From: JBGCDD01 sp045105075
Lineage (GTDB): Bacteria > Pseudomonadota > Alphaproteobacteria > Rhodobacterales > Rhodobacteraceae
Assembly: GCA_045105075.1 (NCBI GenBank)
Contig: JBGCDD010000085.1
Span: 1-21,340, forward strand
Direction: 5' to 3'
DNA: 21,340 nucleotides
The position numbers and the translations under genes are program-made. The notes below the pieces were generated by a model, which saw only the letters and a list, made by a program, of their open reading frames with translations, had not been told where the DNA came from and ran no database searches. Within the stretch, counting starts at the first letter, position 1; the number at the start of each line of letters is the position of its first letter. This document shows positions 7,858 through 16,267 of this stretch, piece by piece.

Positions 7858-7953
7858 CATCATTATCGGGCTGTCTCATCTTCCCCTCACCGTGCCATAA
7901 GCCCCTGTTTTTACTGATGGTATTGCGCCGGTGACACACAAGAAGGAGCGCAC

Positions 7954-8517
7954 ATGCGTTATCAAATCAGCGGCAAACAAATCGACATCGGAGAAGCTCT
8001 GCAAACGCACGTTCAGACGGAATTGAATGAAATCGTCACCAAATATGCAGGTCGACCGACCGATGCGACGATCATCTTTTCACGCTCTGGACACGAACAT
8101 GTTTGCGAGGCAACGATCCATTTGTCGACCGGATTGAACGCAGCGGCCAAGGCGCATGCTGTTGAAATCTATGCTGCTTTTGAAAGCTGTGCGGAAAAGC
8201 TCGACAAGCAGTTGCGCCGATACAAACGGCGCTTGAAAGACCATCACAAGGACCGTGCAGAACCGGTTGAACTTCTTGGCGCATCCTCTTATATCCTCGC
8301 TGCACAAGATCAGGCCGAGGATGCCGAGCCCGAAACGCTACAGCCCATAATCGTTGCTGAAATGGAAACACAGATACCGTCACTGTCTGTGGGTGAAGCC
8401 GTGATGCAAATGGAATTGGCTGGCGCGCCGGTGTTGGTGTTCAGAAATGAAAGCAAGGATGGGTTGAACGTGGTATACCGTCGGGAGGACGGGAATATCG
8501 GTTGGATTGATCCCTGA
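7954..8517 (+). CDS. hpf: Ribosome hibernation promoting factor, long form
   Basis: 187 residues, matching long HPF. The N-terminal domain (about 1-100, starting MRYQISGKQIDIGEALQTHV) binds the 30S subunit at the mRNA/tRNA channel. After a linker, the C-terminal domain (about 125-187) ends in the typical NVVYRREDGNIGWIDP, the part that pairs two 70S ribosomes into inactive 100S dimers during stationary phase or stress. The start is well supported by AAGGAGCG just before the ATG. ptsN follows after 45 bases on the same strand, the conserved hpf–ptsN order, so the two probably share a transcript. Confidence 0.94.
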   Translation: MRYQISGKQIDIGEALQTHVQTELNEIVTKYAGRPTDATIIFSRSGHEHVCEATIHLSTGLNAAAKAHAVEIYAAFESCAEKLDKQLRRYKRRLKDHHKDRAEPVELLGASSYILAAQDQAEDAEPETLQPIIVAEMETQIPSLSVGEAVMQMELAGAPVLVFRNESKDGLNVVYRREDGNIGWIDP

Positions 8518-8562
8518 GCGAACACCTATTCCGCGACCAACACGCGGCGAAAGGCGAAACAT

Positions 8563-9033
8563 ATGTACATGGAGCTTGCGAGCATCCTGAAACCTGAAGC
8601 GGTCAAGGTCTTTTCGGCCGCTTCAAGCAAAAAGCGATTGTTTCAGGAAATCGGCGACGTCGCCGCTGGTGTCTATGGGCTTGAGCCAGGGTCAACCGTC
8701 GAAGCACTTCTGGAGCGTGAAAGTCTTGGACCAACGGGTGTCGGCCACGGCGTTGCTCTGCCCCATGCCCGGATTGCGGGTTTGAACGACGTGGTTGGCA
8801 TTTTCGTTATGCTCGAAAAGCCCATCGACTTTGGCGCAGTGGATCGCCAGCCTGTGGATATTGCTTTTGCGCTTTTTGCCCCCGAAGAGGCCGGGGTTGA
8901 ACATCTCAAGGCGTTGGCGCTGGTGTCGCGGACGTTGCGTGAAAGCGCGCTGTGCACCAAGTTGCGGGCCAATCTCAACGCGCCGACGCTGTATGCGATT
9001 CTGACGGAAATGCGCTCGGTTCAGGCGGCCTGA
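8563..9033 (+). CDS. ptsN: Nitrogen PTS enzyme IIA
   Basis: 156 residues, a single PTS EIIA type-2 domain. GHGVALPHARI places the phosphorylated histidine at about residue 68. In the nitrogen-PTS the chain PtsP–PtsO–PtsN passes phosphate without sugar transport and regulates potassium uptake, nitrogen and envelope functions. An AAAGGCG stretch precedes the ATG at 8563. A second ATG two codons later (MELASILKPEAV) matches the usual family start about as well, so the first two residues are uncertain. Its 3' end overlaps the tail of the opposite-strand sulfotransferase gene by 13 bases. Confidence 0.94.
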   Translation: MYMELASILKPEAVKVFSAASSKKRLFQEIGDVAAGVYGLEPGSTVEALLERESLGPTGVGHGVALPHARIAGLNDVVGIFVMLEKPIDFGAVDRQPVDIAFALFAPEEAGVEHLKALALVSRTLRESALCTKLRANLNAPTLYAILTEMRSVQAA

Positions 9034-10451
9034 CGCCACGGGGCGAAGCCAAACACCATGTAATCACGCTGGTAAACGTCCATGCATGCAGCTTCGAGGG
9101 CTTCATCGTAGATGTCTGCAAGCGCGTACGGCGTATCTGATGCGCCCGTTTTTGGTTGTTGGGGTGCAGAGTGGCCCACATGGGCGGCCAACTGAGGCAG
9201 CGCATCGGCCATTTCTTCTTCGCGAAAGATATGATCGGGCAGCGCAAATTCGCCAAATCCGCCCAGGGTTTGCGATTGCGTACCCCAATCCGCATCGACA
9301 CGGATTGCGGTTTGCCCGGCCAAATTGGCCTTGAGAAACGCCAGGAACCCTTCAAAAGCGGCCCGATGATCGGCGCGGGAATAAGTGCCTTGGGTGTCCG
9401 ACGCGGGAATAGCCAGTTTGAACTGACGGCGCAAAGTGTCACTGATTTGGTGGTACCCTCCGTGGCCGGTGTTCAAGATACGGTTGCAAAACACCGCATG
9501 CGCGCGCGCCAAAGGGTGTCTGAGCACTGTGAAACTGCGATGCCCTGGCATCTGACGTTTCCACTGCCGCAGGTGTTTTTGAGTCATTTTGCGGCCCAGC
9601 GCGCCCATTTCAACGGAATCCAGATCCGCCATCCATTGCGTAACCTGCGTCTCTGGACCGCCGCGCACCGGCAAGTACAGCAGCGGCGTGGTGATGCCGG
9701 CAACATAGCTGGGCACTGCAGGGCCGCGGCGCGGTTCGAAATTGGGTGTGCGTGCCAGGTTGAACGGGTCGATATCGGATAGGGCCTGCTGCATCTCTGT
9801 CAGGTTCAAAACTTTGTCGGTGACCGGGCTTGGGTTTTGCGGCTTGAGGCTTTTGTCCAGCGTGTCCAATTGCGCGCTGATCCCAAGCCAACGCGCCAGG
9901 CCGTTCATAACACCAAGATCGTGTAAATCGTCATAGCCAATGTAAAACGGGGTCTGACCAAACGTTTGCAGCTGGTTAAGAATTTTGATCTGAAATTGTT
10001 GTAGGGCGCTGACATGATTGTTGAATTCTCTGGCGTCGAAGTGCGCTTTGGCTTCTTTGCGGCGCTTGACGTCGGTTAACTTCCATTGCCCTGTTGCCTT
10101 GGCGATTTTCCACGACACATAACTGTCCAGCGGATTGCGTGTCAGGACGATCTTGGCGCAGCGCGGGTCGGCCAGCAGCGTATCGAGAACCCGCGCATCG
10201 TGGTCGTGGAAATAGCGAAATCCGGCCAACCCTGGGGCGCCTTTGATAGCCGCAATCACGCGGTCCGGATCGGCATCGCGCTGCGTTTGAGTGACACCAA
10301 GCAGCGTTGGTTTGTTGGGATATCCGATGAAATGAGGGTTAAAGGCCTCGCCCAGGCAACTCAGTCCGTCAAAGGCGTTCAGGTTGGTTTCCAGGAAATT
10401 CGAACCAGTGCGCATTTCGGCGAGAACAACGAAATAGTCAAAGGGTGCCAT
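9021..10451 (-). CDS. NodH-like sulfotransferase with two PAPS-type halves
   Basis: 476 residues. The N-terminal half is a sulfotransferase: AEMRTGSNFLETNLN (about 11-25) is the 5'-phosphosulfate-binding loop and LTRNPLDSYVSWK (103-115) the 3'-phosphate-binding segment. The second half carries another similar signal, SFTVLRHPLARAHAVFCNRI (306-325), and ends YQRDYMVFGF, as in Sulfotransfer_2-type carbohydrate sulfotransferases. The likely reaction is transfer of sulfate from PAPS to a sugar hydroxyl. NodH sulfates Nod factors in rhizobia, but here the neighbours (GT14, two GT2, galE, galU) point to a surface glycan. It is last in a minus-strand run, six bases after the GT14 gene. No signal peptide; cytoplasmic. 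The acceptor is unknown, and whether both halves are active is unknown. Confidence 0.82.
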   Translation of the reverse strand: MAPFDYFVVLAEMRTGSNFLETNLNAFDGLSCLGEAFNPHFIGYPNKPTLLGVTQTQRDADPDRVIAAIKGAPGLAGFRYFHDHDARVLDTLLADPRCAKIVLTRNPLDSYVSWKIAKATGQWKLTDVKRRKEAKAHFDAREFNNHVSALQQFQIKILNQLQTFGQTPFYIGYDDLHDLGVMNGLARWLGISAQLDTLDKSLKPQNPSPVTDKVLNLTEMQQALSDIDPFNLARTPNFEPRRGPAVPSYVAGITTPLLYLPVRGGPETQVTQWMADLDSVEMGALGRKMTQKHLRQWKRQMPGHRSFTVLRHPLARAHAVFCNRILNTGHGGYHQISDTLRRQFKLAIPASDTQGTYSRADHRAAFEGFLAFLKANLAGQTAIRVDADWGTQSQTLGGFGEFALPDHIFREEEMADALPQLAAHVGHSAPQQPKTGASDTPYALADIYDEALEAACMDVYQRDYMVFGFAPWRQAA

Positions 10452-10457
10452 GTCGAT

Positions 10458-12155
10458 TTATCGTACCAAGTAGGGTTTGCGCGGTGGTTTGGGCATATTG
10501 ACCGGGGCCTGTTCGAGCGGAAAGTCACCCATCAGGTAGGGATGCATACCTTGGTTTTTCAGATTTTGCAGGAACTGGCCAAACCCAGATAAATCGACCA
10601 TTTTGGGTACTTCGCTCAACCGGCGCGCTGACGCTGGGCCAATTTCGTCGATGATGGTTTGCAGCGGCTCCATAGGCGCTTCGATAAAATCAGCCAATGT
10701 CCAGATGCGAATCCGTGCCTTGGCATATTGCGAGCGTAAAATATCCAGGTGCTCGCTTTCGGTTTTCTGCAAAGAGGCGGCGATACGGCGCAAATCCTGG
10801 AAATTCCTGTTCAAGCGGAACAGTGGAATCGCCCAAGCCCCTGAAATCACCGAGATCTGGGCGTTGGGGTCGCGCGCAATTGGCCAGTTCACGGCCTGAT
10901 TGTCAGACGGTCCAAATTGAAAGCACTGACGCTCGCCGCGCATGTTCCAGATCAGGCTGGTCAGGAAATTCTCAGGCGCATAATCGCGACGCACAGGATT
11001 GTCCGAAAGCGCACCGTTGATCAACGTTTGCCCATCGGCAAACTCAACCCGGCCCGCCGCAAACAAATGGCCATGAACCCGGGCGCCGGTGGATTTGGCC
11101 AGCCAGGGCTCAAAATTATCAAACAGCTCGGTGAAGCCTTGAAAAACCGAGAACGGGTTTGATGTTAAACCATTTTCCCAACCATGTTTGGGCATCCGGC
11201 TTTGCATATAAAGCCCAGGGCGGCCGCGTGTTCGACGCTCAACCGCTTTGGCAAAAATGCGGTCGATCTTGCCTGGGTTGGGTTCAGTCTTTTTCATGGC
11301 TGTCGCGCCATCGGTCAGGAACGCCTGGTAAAGACGGTCCGCATGCGGCCAGATCTTGCGCGCAACAAAACAATCTGACCTCCGCAAAAGCTGCAAGTGG
11401 TCGTCATAGAAGATGTGTGGTTTGCCCTGAAAATCGAATTTGGACAGCGTCAGCGACCGGCTTTCGATGTTGGACGAATATTGTCGCGCCAAGGTCTGAT
11501 AATAGCTTTCGTCCGGTATCCAAACCTGTCGGAAATAGCGATCAAAGCGTTCGCGCTCGGGGTCTTGCAAAATTGCCGACAGGGTTTGGCGGGTCAGGCA
11601 CCACCACTGGCTGCCCATATGCGGCACAAGCCCCGCCGGCACTTGCCTTTTGATCCGAAGACGGCGCTGGAGGTGGACATATTTGTCAAATAGATAGCGA
11701 TTGCGTTTCCACGAAAATGGAAAGCGCAGTGTGAAACGCTCTTGATCAAGCCCACCAACGGTCCAAGGTACATCGGCTGTTGTCGCGCTTTCGATGAAAT
11801 CAATGCGGGGCCGGGCGGCGAGATAATCGATCAGTTCCTGCACCGGTCGCAAAGGCAGGCAAGACCCTGACGCCAGATAAACATGGCGAACGTGATCGAA
11901 AGTTTGCAACATCAATTCTGAAGCGGATTGCGAGGCGGCAACGATGCCCCAAGTCCCCCATTCGCACCTGTGGCGCGCGCAAAACATGATTCGAACGTCA
12001 TCCGACAACGCATCGCGAAAAGCGCGAAAGGCGGCGCGTGGCACCTTTTTGTCGACATGCATCACCACCGGGCAGCCCGAAGCCGTCCAGTGCCGTGCCA
12101 CTTGTTCAGCACGGTCAAGTGCGGTGTGCACCAGCATGACGATGCCAACAGTCAT
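10458..12155 (-). CDS. GT14-type glycosyltransferase (core-2/I-branching family) with extra C-terminal domain
   Basis: 565 residues. The first ~280 resemble the branch/xylosyltransferase family: GIVMLVHTALDRAEQVARHW, VVMHVDKKVP (30-39), VYLASGSCLPLRP (92-104), MGSQWWCLTRQTL (180-192) and WIPDESYYQTLA (212-223), where Glu216 sits where the family's catalytic base is. Relatives add GlcNAc or xylose in beta linkage. The remaining ~280 residues form a separate domain (with HGHLFAAGRVEFADGQ and FQFGPSDNQAVNW) that I recall only as a domain of unknown function seen with this enzyme in Rhodobacteraceae. No signal peptide or membrane helix, so it probably acts in the cytoplasm. It follows the upstream GT2 gene by seven bases and precedes the sulfotransferase by six, so one transcript is likely. 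Donor and acceptor are unknown. Confidence 0.8.
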   Translation of the reverse strand: MTVGIVMLVHTALDRAEQVARHWTASGCPVVMHVDKKVPRAAFRAFRDALSDDVRIMFCARHRCEWGTWGIVAASQSASELMLQTFDHVRHVYLASGSCLPLRPVQELIDYLAARPRIDFIESATTADVPWTVGGLDQERFTLRFPFSWKRNRYLFDKYVHLQRRLRIKRQVPAGLVPHMGSQWWCLTRQTLSAILQDPERERFDRYFRQVWIPDESYYQTLARQYSSNIESRSLTLSKFDFQGKPHIFYDDHLQLLRRSDCFVARKIWPHADRLYQAFLTDGATAMKKTEPNPGKIDRIFAKAVERRTRGRPGLYMQSRMPKHGWENGLTSNPFSVFQGFTELFDNFEPWLAKSTGARVHGHLFAAGRVEFADGQTLINGALSDNPVRRDYAPENFLTSLIWNMRGERQCFQFGPSDNQAVNWPIARDPNAQISVISGAWAIPLFRLNRNFQDLRRIAASLQKTESEHLDILRSQYAKARIRIWTLADFIEAPMEPLQTIIDEIGPASARRLSEVPKMVDLSGFGQFLQNLKNQGMHPYLMGDFPLEQAPVNMPKPPRKPYLVR

Positions 12156-12162
12156 GGCCTGG

Positions 12163-13185
12163 TCATGCCCAGTTCCCTTTGGACATCAGCCCCAAAATCT
12201 CAAGCTGCCTCCAGTTGATATATTTTTCTGACCATTTACACCATAAGTCCGGGTTTGCCTTCAGGTTTTCTGCATAGGCTTTGTATTCAACCGATGCAGC
12301 ATAGTGTTGCTTGCGCAAAAGTTCCTCTGCGGCTTTGGCCGTGAAAGTGTCGAGAAATTTCGCATGGAGCAAAACGCCCGATGCTTTTTCGCCGCCCCAT
12401 TCGTCGTAGACTTGGTTCAATCCGCGCGGCAGCAACATGTGTGTGGAACTGACATAGGCGTAGCGCCGGTCCCATTTCACCAGCGGAATTTTGTTCAGAG
12501 CCGGCGCAAGTTCGGGTTTTTCCGGGAAAAACACACGGCTGCGTGGCCCGCCCTGGATCCAAAGATTGCCGTAGGTTTCGTTGCGTTTGACGGAATAATT
12601 GCCGGCATCAAACCAAGACGCGATCTCCAACGGGTTTTGCCCGGAATGGTAGGGCTGTGCATCTATTCGACCCTTTGGGTAAACATCCAGCAACATCGCA
12701 CTGAAACTGCGGATCGAAGAATTCTCAAGCCAGTCGGTCAGCGCCCGAATAGGCCGTGTGTCGCAAAACGGATAGATAAAAAACTCATCCGGATCGACGA
12801 TAAGGGTCCAATGCCCATTGGCGTATTTGCGCGCAAGCCAATTGACCCAGTCGACCCCAAAGGTGGCGCGTTTGTAACTGGCTTGGGTGGTCCAGATCGA
12901 GACATCCGGCTGGTCTGCAAGATACTCAAGCGATCCATCTGTGCTGTCGTTGTCAACAAACAGGAAGTGATTGATGCCCATGTCACGGTAATAGGTGAGG
13001 AAGTATGGCAACCTTATCAGTTCGTTACGTAAGGTGCAGATTAGAAGAACGTCTTTGGGGCGGATCGAAGATGTGGCGTCTTTGAAAGTGGTTAGATCGA
13101 ATGACTTGCGCCCAGCCCGAAACAGCCGGCGCTTGCGCCGGATTCGCATACGATATGAATCCCAAAGCCCCAACACTCTGCCCAA
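12163..13185 (-). CDS. Glycosyltransferase family 2-like protein (first GT2 paralogue)
   Basis: 340 residues with a GT-A fold: LLICTLRNELIRLPYFLTYY (47-66), FVDNDSTDGSLEYL (76-89), then LIVDPDEFFIYP (128-139), whose DPD is the metal/nucleotide-sugar DxD motif. The RNE..RLP opening and DPDEF form mark the Glyco_tranf_2_4 type rather than classical GT2. The protein lacks membrane helices. The reading begins at a TTG (13185); other in-frame starts are GTG 13176 and ATG 13149, and none has a clear ribosome site, so the first dozen residues are doubtful. It is clearly related along its whole length to the next gene upstream (13339-14379). Probably transfers a sugar to a surface glycan; the donor is unknown. 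Confidence 0.82.
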   Translation of the reverse strand: MGRVLGLWDSYRMRIRRKRRLFRAGRKSFDLTTFKDATSSIRPKDVLLICTLRNELIRLPYFLTYYRDMGINHFLFVDNDSTDGSLEYLADQPDVSIWTTQASYKRATFGVDWVNWLARKYANGHWTLIVDPDEFFIYPFCDTRPIRALTDWLENSSIRSFSAMLLDVYPKGRIDAQPYHSGQNPLEIASWFDAGNYSVKRNETYGNLWIQGGPRSRVFFPEKPELAPALNKIPLVKWDRRYAYVSSTHMLLPRGLNQVYDEWGGEKASGVLLHAKFLDTFTAKAAEELLRKQHYAASVEYKAYAENLKANPDLWCKWSEKYINWRQLEILGLMSKGNWA

Positions 13186-13338
13186 CTAAAAAGCCATGCG
13201 CATTTCACGTGATGCTATGCAGTATGGCTCGACAACCTACACAACGGATCTGTCATAACCGTCAATGAATTTACATTTGGTTACAAGGATCAAGCAGTTT
13301 TCAATGGCGTAAATCTTGCGGCTGTGGCTGTGCTGCCC

Positions 13339-14379
13339 TTACCACAACCTTTCTGGCATCAATCCTGCGGCACTCAGGCTTTCGGACCCATTATAGCGCC
13401 TGGATTTGGCGCTCCACAGCGTCGGACCGGCCGCAATTGCATCGTAATAGTCATCAAATTGCGCAGGGTCGTGAAAATGCTGTTTGCGCCGCTTTTCCAG
13501 TTTGGCGCGCTCGACCGCGTCCGGCATGAACTTGGTGTGAAGCAAAACACCACAAGGGTCATGTAAGGACGGGCCGTCATAGGCCTCGTTCAACTTGCGT
13601 GGCAGAGCGGAATGGGTCGAGTTAACGTACGCATATCGGCGATGCCAACGCACCAGCGGGAGTTTGTTCAATGTTGGCGAGCGGCGCGGTGTGGCGTCAA
13701 AGAACGCCCGCTCTCGCATACCGCCTTGCAGCCACAGATTGCCCAACGGAGCCTGACGCTCGGCGCGATAAGGGCCATCGTCAAACCAGCACAGCACCTG
13801 CGTTGGATCCGAGCCGAGCGGAATAGGGTCAGCACCAATTGGCGATTTGGGATAGAGGTCCAGCATTATGGCGCCGAATGCGCGCCGGCCCTGTTGGTCA
13901 AGCCATTTTGTCAGCGACGGCAACGCATGGGTCGTGTGGTTGGGATAGACAAGAAGCTCATCCGCATCCAGAACCAGACACCACCGATTGTGCGCAAACC
14001 GCATTTGCAACCAACCGGTCCAGTCCAGACCAAAGCGTGAACCGCGATAACTGGCAGCGGTTTGCCAAAGCGAAACGTCGGGTTGAGCGCTCAGATATTC
14101 CATGGTGCCATCATGGCTGCCATTGTCGACGATCAGAAACGGACCTGCGCCCAATTGCCTGTGGTGCTCGAGAAAGAAGGGCAGCCGGCTTGTCTCGTTT
14201 CGCACGACCATGATCACCGGGATCGAACTGGAGGTCAGCGCATTCGTGCGATCGACAATGCACTCCAACGCCCGTCTGCTGCGCCAGGCGCGCCATAGCA
14301 AACGCCTTCGTTTCCAGACAAGTTTATAGCGCGCTTTCAGTCCGATCGGGGCGGTTGCAGAGGCTAGATCACCTGTCAT
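13339..14379 (-). CDS. Glycosyltransferase family 2-like protein (second GT2 paralogue)
   Basis: About 346 residues from the ATG at 14379, which gives an 11-base overlap with the end of galE; an earlier ATG at 14409 would lengthen it by ten residues and the overlap to 41 bases. Motifs, counted from that earlier start, are VRNETSRLPFFLEHH (69-83), IVDNGSHDGTMEYLSAQPDV (93-112) and LDADELLVYP (147-156), with DAD as the DxD motif. It shares with the downstream paralogue FG.DW..WL, MLDLYPKSPIGA, YGNLW/LGNLWLQGG and RRYAYVNSTH, so the two arose by duplication. It probably shares a message with galE and galU. A 153-base gap separates it from its paralogue. Substrate unknown. Confidence 0.82.
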   Translation of the reverse strand: MTGDLASATAPIGLKARYKLVWKRRRLLWRAWRSRRALECIVDRTNALTSSSIPVIMVVRNETSRLPFFLEHHRQLGAGPFLIVDNGSHDGTMEYLSAQPDVSLWQTAASYRGSRFGLDWTGWLQMRFAHNRWCLVLDADELLVYPNHTTHALPSLTKWLDQQGRRAFGAIMLDLYPKSPIGADPIPLGSDPTQVLCWFDDGPYRAERQAPLGNLWLQGGMRERAFFDATPRRSPTLNKLPLVRWHRRYAYVNSTHSALPRKLNEAYDGPSLHDPCGVLLHTKFMPDAVERAKLEKRRKQHFHDPAQFDDYYDAIAAGPTLWSAKSRRYNGSESLSAAGLMPERLW

Positions 14380-15355
14380 AGTGGCCCGTCTGGTGCCACC
14401 TCCACGCATCGCCGATCATCTGATCCAGGGTCGAGCGATGCGGAGCCCACCCAAGCTCGTCAAGAGCGCGGCGAGAGCCGGAGACCAGCCGGGTGCAATC
14501 CCCGGCACGTCGAGGGCCAATCACATGCGGCACTTCGCGGTTTGTGATCGCGCGGGATTGATCCATCACTTCGCGAACTGAAAACCCAACGCCGGTGCCC
14601 AGATTGAACACCTGACTGCCCTTGCCCTGTTTCAGCCAGCCAAGGCCCAGCACATGCGCATCTACCAGATCACAAACGTGGACATAGTCGCGGATACAGG
14701 TGCCATCGGGGGTCGGGTAATCTGTGCCAAACACGGTAAGCGCATCGCGCTTGCCCTCAATCGCGTCGAGCATCAGGGGGATCAAATGTGTTTCTGGGCG
14801 GTGGAATTCCCCCACTTCCCCGTCGGGATCCGCGCCTGCCACATTGAAGTAGCGAAAAATCACGTGGCGCAGACCATAGGCGACTTCAAAGTCGCGCAAA
14901 ATATCTTCGATGGCGCGTTTTGAGGCACCATAGGCGTTCAGCGGTTGTTGCGATGTGTTCTCGTCCAGAACGACATTGTCGTGGTCGCCATAGGTCGCAC
15001 AGGTGGACGAAAACACAAAATCCAGGCAGCCTGAGGAAACCGCGGCTTCGATCAAAGCGAGCGAACCGGCAACATTGTTGTGCCAATAGCGCCCGGGCTC
15101 GGCCATCGCCTCGCCAACTTGGCTGAGCGCCGCAAAATGCATCACGGCAATGGGTTTGTAAGTTTCAAAGACCGCATCAAGCCGGCTGCGATCTGTCAAG
15201 TCGCCCTGCTCAAAGGGACCGAACTTGACCGAATCCTGCCAGCCGGTGACGAGATTATCATAAGCCACAGGTACGAAACCCGCGTCGCGCAGAGCCTTGC
15301 AGGCGTGCGAGCCAATATAGCCGGCCCCACCTGTGACGAGGACATGATCAGACAT
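14369..15355 (-). CDS. galE: UDP-glucose 4-epimerase
   Basis: 328 residues, normal for GalE. An extended short-chain dehydrogenase with VTGGAGYIGSHACKAL (7-22, NAD-binding glycine motif), HFAALSQVGEAM, SSTCATYG (116-123) and the catalytic YGASK (Tyr142, Lys146). Downstream FRYFNVAGADPDGEVGE and DGTCIRDYVHVCDL are diagnostic of GalE among related epimerases. It interconverts UDP-glucose and UDP-galactose (some members also the GlcNAc/GalNAc pair) and so supplies galactosyl donors to the neighbouring glycosyltransferases. It lies 18 bases after galU, with no strong ribosome site before its ATG, and its last codons overlap the next glycosyltransferase gene. Confidence 0.94.
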   Translation of the reverse strand: MSDHVLVTGGAGYIGSHACKALRDAGFVPVAYDNLVTGWQDSVKFGPFEQGDLTDRSRLDAVFETYKPIAVMHFAALSQVGEAMAEPGRYWHNNVAGSLALIEAAVSSGCLDFVFSSTCATYGDHDNVVLDENTSQQPLNAYGASKRAIEDILRDFEVAYGLRHVIFRYFNVAGADPDGEVGEFHRPETHLIPLMLDAIEGKRDALTVFGTDYPTPDGTCIRDYVHVCDLVDAHVLGLGWLKQGKGSQVFNLGTGVGFSVREVMDQSRAITNREVPHVIGPRRAGDCTRLVSGSRRALDELGWAPHRSTLDQMIGDAWRWHQTGHYDR

Positions 15356-15373
15356 ATGCGAAGGACAAGCCGA

Positions 15374-16267
15374 TCATTGCGCTGCTTTGTCGACTTCCAC
15401 CATTTCCTTGATGTAGCGATAAAGATCGTCGCGCAGATCCTCGCGTGCCAATGCAAAGGCAACTGTCGCCTGCAAAAAGCCCGCTTTTGATCCACAATCA
15501 AAGCGCTGACCCCGGAAACGATAGCCATAGACGGTGTTTTCAGTGCCAATATCCGCGGCGATTGCGTCGGTAAGCTGTATTTCTCCGCCGGCGCCGGATT
15601 TCATTTTGTTGAGATTGGTCAATACCGATGGGCTTAGAATATAGCGGCCAATCACGGCCAGGTTTGACGGCGCTTCGTCTTTTTTGGGTTTTTCGACCAT
15701 GCCTTTGACTGACACGATGCTGCCCATATCTTCCTGAACATCCAAAACGCCGTAGGCGCTGGCCCGTTCTGGCGGAACTTCCATGGCGGCGACCATATTT
15801 CCACCGGTCTCCTGATAGGCATCCACCATTTGTTGCAAACAAGGCGTCTCGGCGGCAATCACATCATCAGGTAGCATGACCGCGAAAGGTTCGTTGGCGA
15901 TCAGGCGCCGGGCGCACCACACAGCATGGCCCAGGCCCAAGGCCCGGTGCTGGCGGATATAGGCGATCGCGCCGCTTTCCATATTGGTTGATTTCAGCAG
16001 ATCCAGAAGCTCGTCTTTGCCCTGCTTGCGCAGTTCCTGCTCGAGCATCGGGAAATGGTCGAAATAGTCTTCCAGCGCACTTTTCCCGCGCGCGGTGACG
16101 AAAATGAACTCTTTGATGCCAGCGGCGCGGGCTTCGTCGATGGCGTATTGAACAAGCGGCCGGTCGACCAATGTCATGATCTCTTTCGGGACAGATTTTG
16201 TCGCCGGCAAGAACCGCGTTCCCATTCCAGCAACTGGAAAGATCGCTTTTGTGACTTTTTTGCCCAT
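15374..16267 (-). CDS. galU: UTP–glucose-1-phosphate uridylyltransferase
   Basis: 297 residues, standard GalU length. AIFPVAGMGTRFLPATKSVP (8-27) followed by KEIM is the nucleotide-binding start; MLPDDVIA, VEKPKKDEAPSNLAVIGRYI and GEIQLTDAI are typical later motifs. It makes UDP-glucose from glucose-1-phosphate and UTP, feeding galE and glucosyl transfer. A GAGGG stretch sits about four bases before the ATG, and a 244-base non-coding gap separates it from kdsB upstream, so it probably has its own promoter and heads the galU–galE–glycosyltransferase–sulfotransferase run. I could not pick out that promoter with confidence. Confidence 0.95.
   Translation of the reverse strand: MGKKVTKAIFPVAGMGTRFLPATKSVPKEIMTLVDRPLVQYAIDEARAAGIKEFIFVTARGKSALEDYFDHFPMLEQELRKQGKDELLDLLKSTNMESGAIAYIRQHRALGLGHAVWCARRLIANEPFAVMLPDDVIAAETPCLQQMVDAYQETGGNMVAAMEVPPERASAYGVLDVQEDMGSIVSVKGMVEKPKKDEAPSNLAVIGRYILSPSVLTNLNKMKSGAGGEIQLTDAIAADIGTENTVYGYRFRGQRFDCGSKAGFLQATVAFALAREDLRDDLYRYIKEMVEVDKAAQ

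Noticed and set aside
7669..7917. An 82-codon plus-strand frame at the end of lptB and in the following gap
   Set aside because: It overlaps the end of lptB in another frame, has no ribosome site, and its composition is unlike a protein; the gap is better read as a promoter and leader region.
12304..13032. A 242-codon plus-strand frame opposite the first GT2 gene
   Set aside because: Shadow of a gene with clear glycosyltransferase motifs; no ribosome site and no domain.
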